A stretch of 64,000 nucleotides of DNA from Hyperoodon ampullatus (lineage: Eukaryota > Chordata > Mammalia > Artiodactyla > Ziphiidae): assembly GCA_949752795.1 (NCBI GenBank), contig OX457060.1:2336501-2400500 (forward strand). Direction: 5' to 3'. Below, in pieces: positions 56,476 through 64,000 of this stretch. The number at the start of each line of letters is the position of its first letter. Within the stretch, counting starts at the first letter, position 1. The position numbers were made by a program, and so were the translations under genes. The notes beneath the pieces were generated by a model. That model was not told the DNA's origin. It saw only the letters and a list, made by a program, of their open reading frames with translations, and ran no database searches.

Positions 56476-56489
56476 ACAAACAAGTGTTT

Positions 56490-56630
56490 TTCTAATTTCA
56501 ATAATAACCTAGCAAAGTAGGTTTCGGTTGCTCAGTTTTATAGGAAGTTGAAGTTCAAAGAAGTCACAAAGCTTGCCTAAGGTCATCCAAGCTTGTAAGT
56601 GGCAGAGATGAAGTTCATGCCCAGTTTTGT
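56490..56630 (+). repeat. Ancient mammalian interspersed repeat
   Basis: 'cagttttataggaagttgaagttcaaagaagtcacaaagcttgcctaaggtcatccaagcttgtaagtggcagagatgaa' matches the same fossil type as 39540-39730. Confidence 0.65.
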
Positions 56631-57774
56631 CTGCTTTAACACTCTTCTCCAAAACCATACTACATTGCCAAGACAAACCTGTTTGGGTGCTGCTCCGGAA
56701 AGAAAGTTTGAGGATCCCTTGGGAAGGTGTTCCTTAGCGGGCTCACGGTCACTCCTACAGAGCTGTGACTGTATCTGGACCCTGGGGTCTTTGCAATTAC
56801 CATCCCCATCAGCCTAGAAGCTGCAGGTGAGAGAGCAGGTGTGAGTGTGCTTGGGGGGAACAGGTGGAATGGGCAGTGGCTGCCCGAAAGCTCTGGGTTT
56901 TCCTCACAGGGACCACATCGGTGTGTCCCTTTGATGGCCAGTGGCTGGCCTGCTGAGGGGAGTTAATACAGTCAATGGCACCAAGCTATTAATGCAACCA
57001 AGGGCAGTATCTGCAAAAAGTCCAGACCAGGGTGGAGCTCCGTGGGTGGCTAGTGGACAGCAAGCACTGGATGCTGTGTCACCACGGGGTGACACAGGGG
57101 CTGCCACATGGCCCTTGCGCTCACCTCTGATGGCCGCATCTGCTCCTGCTCCCCATGCGGCCGTGACCCCTCCTGCGGCAAAACCCTTGACTTCCAGGTC
57201 CTCTCCCACCGCTCTGTTTCTCCGTGGGTTCATTCTGTTTGTTCTGAGTCTCACCTGGTCCCTTAGAATAAAGGACGGCCTCTCACAACACATGGACAAA
57301 GGGTGTGGCTGGATGTGGGGTAACAGCTCTGCCCCCGCCAGGAGGGAACCGATGAAGCCCCAGCGAGGGGGCTCTGGGATCCGTCCCGAAGTAGCCTTGA
57401 CGTGGCTTACCTGGGCCCCTATGAGCACGTCGGAAAGATGATTCCCACCCGAGGGCGAGGCCTTGTGCTCGCAGTGTCTTCGTTCTCCCTCTCATGGCCT
57501 CTCCTAATCCTTGTAATTTGGATCCAGTACAATTAATCAGACTGTAAGAGTCCAGGAACATTAAGCAGAATGTGCCATTTTCATGCAAAGCTGAAAGACA
57601 TGGCTATTTCACATGCAGTGATTAGATGCTTTTATGGCCAACCTATCACATTACACACCACAGATTTCCAATAAATAAAGGAAAGCTAGAACGGGGCCTG
57701 CCAGTTGTATTACAATCCAGCTAACAATATCGTGGGCAGAGCAGTGCTTTCTTGACATCTAATTTACTCAATTA
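56631..57774. other. Unique sequence with candidate conserved block
   Basis: 57500-57770 has an octamer-like 'catgcaaag', 'acaattaatcag' and 'gctaacaatatcg' motifs in AT-rich context, distinct from flanks. The opposing frames at 56904-57441 overlap on both strands and are not called. Confidence 0.4.
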
Positions 57775-57855
57775 CGCGAGTGATCATGTCACTCCCGGCT
57801 TAAGCTCCTTCAATGTCTTTCCGTCAATTAGAGTGACGGTGAGTACCGCACAGCT
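57775..57855 (+). repeat. Short L2-like fragment
   Basis: 'gagtgatcatgtcactcccggcttaagctccttcaatgtctttccg' resembles the L2 'atcatgtcactcccctgcttaaaac' segment. Confidence 0.55.
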
Positions 57856-58353
57856 CCTCTCCACCCTGGCGCCAGAGCACGATATGAGAAGAGTCCATGG
57901 GCCTCCTCCATCAGACTGGGTGGCCCGTGACGCAGGGACCGCACTATTTTCCATATCCCTTGACGAGAACAGGGCCCAGCCTCCAGAGAGAGCCCAGCAG
58001 AGGTTGGCTGAGTGGAGGGATGACGGAATGATCCACCTGAGATACTGTGGACCTTGGCTGGCGGGGATGCATTGGGGAACATCTCACAGACCTGACACGG
58101 CTCATGTTCAGCCATAATTCACAAAGTAACATTTCTGGATATTTGACACATCGCCTGGAATTTTCTATCTCAACCTAACCTGAACCATTAAATTAGAATT
58201 CATGAGCCAACTGATGCCCTCTTGGAGAGAGAGGGAGAGGGAGAGAGATGAACGCATGCCCCAGCGTGAGTGGGGGCCAGGCAATGCTTCCTCCTCTCTC
58301 CTGGCTCCCTTGTGCTCCTTGTGACCTGGACATGTTGCTGCTCTGACTGTGAT
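57856..58353. other. Unique sequence, no gene recognised
   Basis: A GA-rich run lies at 58214-58248. No gene or repeat recognised; opposing frames at 57752-58132 overlap. Confidence 0.4.
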
Positions 58354-58368
58354 AAAAGATTTGGCCTT

Positions 58369-58565
58369 GGGCTTCCCTGGTGGCACAGTGGTTGAGAGTC
58401 CGCCTGCCGATGCAGGGGACGCGGGTTCATGTCCCGGTCCGGGAAGATCCCACATGCCACGGGGCAGCTGGGCCCGCTGAGCCTGCACATCCAGAGCCTG
58501 TGCTCTGCAACGGGAGAGGCCACAACAGTGAGAGGCCCGCGTACCGCAAAAAAAAAAAAAAAAAA
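58369..58565 (+). mobile_element. CHR-type SINE
   Basis: Forward SINE; 15-bp exact target duplication aaaagatttggcctt at 58354-58368 and 58566-58580. Internal loss after 'ctgggcccg' removes the 'tgagccatggc' segment. A box reads TGGCACAGTGG. Tail is a pure A-run. Confidence 0.96.
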
Positions 58566-58758
58566 AAAAGATTTGGCCTTTAAACCTAATTCACCCCACC
58601 CTTACCCCAAGTCAGAGAAAACTTTTCTGGGGTGTATTTGCCACATCTGAGCCACTCAGATGGCTTGGGGATTCATACTGAATGTATCCGTATTCTAATA
58701 ATCAACCACAGTAATTGTCTTTTCACTTAGTCTGCATTTCATCAATTAAGAGTGTATA

Positions 58759-58932
58759 GGGCTTCCCTGGTGGCGCAGTGGTTGAGAGTCCGCCTGCCGA
58801 TGCAGGGGATGTGGGTTCGTGCCCCGGTCTGGGAGGATCCCACATGCTGTGGAGTGGCTGGGCCCGTGAGCCATGGCCGCTGAGCCTGCACGTCCGGAGC
58901 CTGTGCTCCGCAACGGGAGAGGCCCGCGTACT

Positions 58933-58963
<31 letters not shown>
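58759..58963 (+). mobile_element. CHR-type SINE with 16-bp internal deletion
   Basis: Forward SINE about 190 bp after the previous one. The end reads 'acgggagaggcccgcg', where other copies have the gagaggcc unit twice with 'acaacagt' between. One copy of the unit plus the spacer has gone, as in slippage or recombination between 8-bp repeats. Target duplication at least agtgtata (58751-58758 and 58964-58971). A-tail about 28 bases. Confidence 0.95.
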
Positions 58964-58966
<3 letters not shown>

Positions 58967-58971
58967 GTATA

Positions 58972-59410
58972 TACTTATTGAGGAATGACAGTGGGGACTC
59001 ATTACCTGCTGCTGTTAGTTCACAAGGTCTGCTCCGAGCTGCCTGTCCTGCAACCAGGAGATGGTCCTGCCCCAGCCCCGCCTGCTGCCCCTGTGGAGAG
59101 ACTGGACTGGCGTGGGGACGGCCGTTATATGATGGCCCTTTCATGCGTCTGGGCCAGCAGGTGGTGGCGGACTGTGTCTCTTGACAGCCCTGACGAGGGC
59201 TGGTCGGGTGGGTTTAAGGGCACTGGTGGGGCCTCCAGTGTGGGCTGAAGAACAGAAGTAAACCAGAACAAGAAGGCAGTCTCTCAACCTTAGATCCCAG
59301 CTTTGGCAGGGTAGCCTTCCTTAGGATGTCGCTGGGCAGTGGTTTGTCACTCAGCTTGGCCTGAGAGGTTTCAAGGAGAGACTGAGCAAGGAGAATGGGG
59401 CATCCTCCTC
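58972..59410. other. Unique sequence, no gene recognised
   Basis: A CTCF-like 'ggccagcaggtggtggc' lies at about 59152-59168. Otherwise nothing recognised. Confidence 0.4.
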
Positions 59411-59798
59411 TCCAGAGAAACTTTTCCTTTTTTTTAACATCTTTATTGGAGTATAATTACTTTACAATGGTGTGTAGTTTCTGCTGTATAACAAAGTGAA
59501 TCAGCTATACATATACATATATCCCCTATATCTCCTCCTTCTTGCATCTGCCTCCCACCCTCCCTATCCCACCCCTCTAGGTGGTCACAAGGCACCGAGC
59601 TGATCTCCCTGTGCTATGCGGCTGCTTCCCACTAGCTAGCTATTTTACGTTTGGTAGCGTATATATGTCCATGCCACTCTCTCACTTCGTCCCAGCTTAC
59701 CCTTCCCCCTCCCCATATCCTCAAGTCCATTCTCTAGTAGGTCTGCGTCTTTATTCCCGTCCTGCCCCTAGCTTCTTCAGAACCATTTTTTCTTTTTT

Positions 59799-60286
59799 TT
59801 AGATTCCATATATATGCGTTAGCACACGGTGTTTGTTTTTCTCTTTCTGACTTACTTCACTCTGTATGACAGACTCTAGGTCCATCCACCTCACTACAAA
59901 TAGCTCAATTTCGTTTCTTTTTATGGCTGAGTAATATTCCATTGTACATATGTGCCACATCTTCTTTATCCATTCACCTGTCGATGGACACTTAGGGTGC
60001 TTCCATGTCCTGGCTATTGTAAATAGAGCTGCAATGAACATTGTGGTACATGACTCTTTTTGAATTATGGTTTTCTCAGGGTATATGCCCAGGAGTGGGA
60101 TTGCTGGGTCGTATGGTAGTTCTATTTGTAGTTTTTTAAGGAACCTGCATACTGTTCTCCATAGTGGCTGTATCAATTTACATTCCCACCAGTAGTGCAA
60201 GAGTGTTCCCTTTCCTCCACACCCTCTCCAACATTTATTGTTTGTAGATTTTTTGATGATGGCCATTCTGACAGGTGTGAGGTGAT
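59799..60286 (-). pseudogene. L1 ORF2 C-terminal remnant
   Basis: Reverse frame reading the last part of L1 ORF2 protein, including the intact Cys/His motif region ([21 protein letters not shown]) and the end at the stop at 59799-59801. It is cut off upstream by the SINE; beyond it ORF2 sequence continues briefly (60520-60649) before 5' truncation. No endonuclease or reverse transcriptase core remains, so no activity is expected. Unlike the copy at 18015-21822, this one keeps the tryptophan codon after the histidine. Confidence 0.92.
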
Positions 60287-60300
60287 ACCTCATTGTAGTT

Positions 60301-60506
60301 GTTTTTTTTTTTCCGTCGGTATGTGGGCCTCTCACTGTTGTGGCCTCTCCCGTTGCGGAGCACAGGCTCCGGACGCGCAGGCTCAGTGGCCATGGCTCAA
60401 GGGCCTAGCCTCTCTGCGGCATGTGGGATCTTCCCGGACTGGGGCATGAACCCGTGTCCCCTGCATCGGCAGGCAGACTCTCAACCACTGCACCACCAGG
60501 GAAGCC
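60301..60506 (-). mobile_element. CHR-type SINE nested in L1
   Basis: Reverse SINE inside the reverse L1. Exact target duplication cctcattgtagtt at 60288-60300 and 60507-60519 (13 of 13). It shows SINE activity after the L1 insertion. The forward frames through it are incidental. Confidence 0.97.
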
Positions 60507-60662
60507 CCTCATTGTAGTTTTGATTTACATGTCTGAAATGATTAGTGATGTCGAGCATCTTTTCATGTGCTTCTTGGCAATCTGTATATCTTCATTGGAG
60601 AAATGTCTATTTAGGTCTTCTGCCCAGTTTTGGATTGGGTTGTTTGTTTCCAGAGACACTTT

Positions 60663-61829
60663 GATGGGCGCAGAAATTCAGCTGCTTCCACGGTTGGTTC
60701 TGGGCGGAAACCTGAACTCCGCGGGGCCTGGCCGGTGACGCTGGCAGGCTCATTGCTCCAGCCCTCCCCTTGCCTGTAGCAAAGCAGGCACAGCCAGATC
60801 TTCCCACGTTCTTTAATGCAATCCAGAAATTGGCATTTTTGTGTGAAAGTTGCACTTTTTAAACATTAGCAACAGATTTTTAAAACACTATACACTGTTC
60901 CCCCCTCACCTTCCCAGAAGGTCTGTGGGCAGCGTAGTCGTTGTCTTCCGGAGGCAACAGACTCGCCCGGATGGCCTGGCGGCACTTGGTGTTGACTCTC
61001 TCACGGGCCGTGTGATTCTCCACGCCCCATCTGAAAGCACAGACAGAAATACTCCTAATGTGGAGACACGATCCTCCTTCTCCTTGCTGGAGAGTATCCA
61101 GAAGGAGGCCCCCGGCCTGGGGGCTGCATTCATCATAGTGTTACCTGGTGGCCTGTTTATAGAGCGTGGGCCCCCACTCTGCTGTCACCAGAGCCCCTTC
61201 CTTGCTCTGTTGCAGACTGAGAATGCATCGATGCGCCCTCCTGAGAGCTTGGGGTCCCCGTAAGGGGGACAGTCCACTTCCCTCCCCTTCCTCATTGCTG
61301 TCTGATCCGGGCAGCCAGCGGGCCAGGCTTTTGCATCACTTCTGGGGTCCTGCCCAGACCTTGGCTCCTGGCATCCTTAGGAACTCATCCCCCAAGGGAT
61401 CGGCCTCCCATGGGGCTTGTGGCACCTGGACAGAGTTTTCGGGGGTGAAGGCCCTGCCTAGTTACAACAGGCAAGGAAGCAGGACGGCTCAGCTCATCCG
61501 CTGGCAGGTGGCTCCTAGGAAGACGCCGGGCCTTGTCCTGATGCCTTTCCATCTGAATCGGCCGGGAACAGCTGACCGCCCCGCCTGGTCCCTCACCAGG
61601 GCTTGTGTTGGCGGGCAGAGGGGAGCAGAAGGCCGGCTGGGAGGGCGGGTGTGAGCAGATGGACGTGCTGCCGGCAGTGGGGAGGGCGCACACGGGCAGC
61701 GTGGAGAGGACTTGGCCCAGGTCTCAGTTGTGGAGCTGCACGGAGTGGGGGGGACTGGTGGCCTTCAAGGGACCCCGGGAGACCCGGGTAGCACGGCCCC
61801 ACAGACCTGTTCTTCCCTGAGCCTCCACG
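60663..61829. other. Unique sequence, GC-rich in part
   Basis: Overlapping frames at 60850-61263, 61166-61654, 61385-61693 and 61603-61963 on both strands lack domain features. No repeat recognised. Confidence 0.4.
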
Positions 61830-61960
61830 CTGATGCTGCCACAGTCACAGGAAGTTCCTCAGCACCTCTGAGCTCTCGTTTCCACATCGATAAAGTGTGG
61901 ATAATAACCACCTCTCACCGTACTGATGAGCTGATGTTTGCGAGAGGGCTTGAAACACCA
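61830..61960 (+). repeat. MIR SINE fossil (3' half)
   Basis: 'cctctgagctctcgtttccacatcgataaagtgtggataataaccacctctcaccgtactgatgagctgatg' follows the MIR pattern. Confidence 0.75.
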
Positions 61961-62609
61961 TAGATCGCTACACCTAAGTGGGATGATTAGTATGTTTACT
62001 TATTTTTATTCCACTTCTCGAGTACTTATTTTTCGTCCAGGTTTTTAAAGCAAAAATTTTAAAGACATCCAAATGGAACAGATGAGGGAAGTGGCCACAG
62101 GGCCTCTTTTGAGCCTTTGTCATCTCCTGCTGCAAAGGAGACTGTTGCCTCCGCCCCCTAACTTGCCTCCCAGCACCCGGCCTGGCCCCCTCTGCTTCCT
62201 CCTACACACGGCCTGCAGAGGGAGCTTTCGGAAACTGCACCCCTGGGCTTGTCGTCTTCATGCTCCACAAACTTCAGTTCATAACTCGGCTCTCACATAA
62301 GAGATGTATGCTGAGTTCTGTGCTAAGCAGAGAGCTGGGCGGGAGTGGGATGGGGCACCGTCCTGTCCCCGGGCTCACTGCCTGGGGCTTCTCTGCCCCT
62401 GCTGGGTAAGAGACCTGGCTCCCAAGTCTTCTGGCGCTGTCCCCTGCCTACCTCTCCCACCCATCCTCCTCGCCCCCTCCTCCCAAGCCCCAGGTGAAAC
62501 AGCCCCAGTGCTGTTCTCTGACACACCCGGGCTGGTGCTGGGCGCCTCACCCTTTCTTCTTCCTCCCTTCCTCTTCATTTGCCAGTTACCTGCCCAGGCT
62601 TCATGACTC
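61961..62609. other. Unique sequence, no gene recognised
   Basis: No repeat recognised; proline-rich overlapping frames at 62304-62644 are not called. Confidence 0.4.
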
Positions 62610-62830
62610 AGCCTTTGGAGTGTTGCAAGGGATGGAAATTCCACTCAAAATAGCTTCAAGGAAAAGGAAATTTATTGATTCATGGTGAAGAGTTACATGC
62701 TTTCTGGATGCAACACCAGGACCTGATCTCTCCCATCTCCTGGCTCTGCTGTCTTCCCTGGAAGCTTCATTCTTAGGCCCCCAAAGGGGTGGCAAAGATG
62801 ATCAGCCGCCAGTTTAGGCTTAAAATGTGG
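62610..62830 (+). repeat. Ancient interspersed repeat, family not named
   Basis: 'ggaaattccactcaaaatagcttcaaggaaaaggaaatttattgattcatgg' followed by 'tctcccatctcctggctctgctgtcttccctggaagcttcattcttaggc' and 'ggtggcaaagatgatcagc' keeps the order of a mammal-wide repeat I recognise but cannot name. Confidence 0.55.
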
Positions 62831-64000
62831 GCAGTGTGCATCTGCATGGTGGTGCCAGAGAAGGCCCTAGGTAGAGGCTCACTCGGCTGGTATGGGTCAC
62901 GTGGCTGGGGTAATGGGCTAAGATGGGGCGGATAGTTGGGGCAGGACGGGGAGTCCATGAATCCCATGGACTGAGAGTGGGAGGGAGTAGTTTACAGGAG
63001 CAGAATCAGGGGCTCTTAGTAAAGAAGAGGGCGTAAATGCTGGGCGGCAGGCACAGAAGATTCCAGCACACCTTCCCTGACTGTTCCCACCACCCCGGGG
63101 GTTGTGTGCTGCCCACGTGCCTTGCTGCTGTCCATAGAGTGGGAGGAATTTTTGCACCTGTTTCTCCCACTGCACTGTGAGCTGTCTGACGCCAGGGCAT
63201 TTGTCCCCTTCAGCACTGACTCCTCACCACCTAACCCTGGGCCTGAACCCCATGGGGGTTTGGTACCTGTGAGTCCACTGAGGCCCAGCCTCAGGCTCAC
63301 ACACAAATTGAAGAAGTCTGGAGTCACATGGCAGAGCTGGGGTCATGGTCCTGGGTGTGGACCCTTTGCCAAGCACACTGGTCCAGATCCTGTGGGTCCT
63401 GTGGTCTGAAAAGATCCACCATTGGGGGCCATTCGTTCGTGAGCTGAGAATGCCCTGTCATGGACAGGATGCCTGGAGAACCTTAGCTTTGGATGGGGAT
63501 GCAGCCCAGCACGAATGGAGATGAGCGGTGCAACATCATCAGAGCTGGTCCTTTCCTTGTGGGGGAGGAACCCACCCGGCCGCCAGCACCACAGCCCCCA
63601 GGGAACAGTGCTGACCCCGAAACTGTGCTCCTTCCTTGTTGAGAACCTCTCCTTAGCCTCCTCTGACCCTCAGGCCTTCACATCCCACCAGCCCCTTTGA
63701 CGGTGGGCTGAGCACACCCAGGACATTACCCTCCCAAAGGCACCAACTCCAGAAACAGGGTCACCATCAGTCAGGAGAGAGACCATAAGAAAATTGTAAC
63801 TGATGACAAAAAACCCAAGTTTGTGAATAATCTGTTTGCTTCTTTAGCGAGTTGTAGGGGTCAAGTTTCCTCCATATAACAACTCTCCCCTCCCTCACGT
63901 GTGCTTTCCTGTGTGGGAGGGGAGGGTGCCTCCACTGTAGGGGGTTGGGGCTGTGTGTCACCTGCAGCCTCTCGTACCCATGGTGCAGCCCCCTTACCTG
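62831..64000. other. Unique sequence to window end
   Basis: No gene or repeat recognised. Small frames (63006-63409, 63515-63700) overlap on both strands and are not supported. Confidence 0.4.

Larger units (their letters stand above)
59436..60649 (-). mobile_element. 5'-truncated young L1 with target duplication
   Basis: Reverse L1: tail complement at 59422-59435, 3' UTR, and ORF2 C-terminal region to 60649. Target duplication tccagagaaacttt (59411-59424) and tccagagacacttt (60649-60662), 13 of 14. Split by a SINE at 60301-60506. The 3' UTR is of the ordinary A-type (as read on its own strand), not the G-rich form seen at 21880-22060. Confidence 0.95.

Overview
This window looks like nuclear DNA from a cetartiodactyl mammal, most likely a cetacean. 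The main evidence is a set of nine well-preserved tRNA-derived SINEs of the CHR type. Each has a head with a perfect pol III A box (TGGCGCAGTGG) and a B-box-like GGTTCGTGCCC, then a CHR-type body and an A-rich tail. The L1 elements have the matching cetartiodactyl type of 5' UTR, ORF2 and 3' UTR. The species call is inference: no host gene was found that could confirm it.

I could not support any host protein-coding gene, rRNA, tRNA gene, CRISPR array or prokaryotic feature. The window reads as intergenic or intronic sequence. Almost all long open frames are chance frames in GC-rich DNA, antisense shadows, or translations of SINE, L1 or microsatellite DNA.

Layout: 1-9 kb is mostly unique DNA with a CHR SINE whose tail became a compound microsatellite, next to an old reverse L1 that itself carries an older SINE. 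9-15 kb holds two SINEs and L2 fossils. The centrepiece is 15.2-22.8 kb: a CpG-rich L1 5' UTR fragment (15249-16348), then a nearly full-length but dead L1 (16401-about 22170) with broken ORF1 and ORF2, then a second 5'-truncated L1 in the same direction (22201-22835). 23-37 kb is mainly unique DNA with MIR, L2 and ancient L1 fossils and a GC-rich stretch at 33.2-35.4 kb. 37-50 kb holds more fossils, including two hAT-like DNA transposons with 8-bp target duplications, a long CA repeat and a SINE beside a 38-bp tandem duplication. 50-64 kb holds an L2 of about 1 kb with a 16-bp triplication, four more CHR SINEs (one nested in a reverse L1), MIRs and unique DNA.

The functional logic is that of selfish elements: L1 ORF2 protein supplies the endonuclease and reverse transcriptase that mobilise both L1 and CHR SINEs. 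Several SINEs keep clear target-site duplications, and one sits exactly at a TT/AAAA cleavage site. The most interesting point is in the central L1. Its 5' UTR appears to lack an internal block, and the join falls where the neighbouring 5' UTR copy shows a polypyrimidine tract ending in AG, as expected if a spliced L1 RNA had been reinserted. Its 3' UTR is also strikingly G-enriched at sites that are A in the neighbouring L1.
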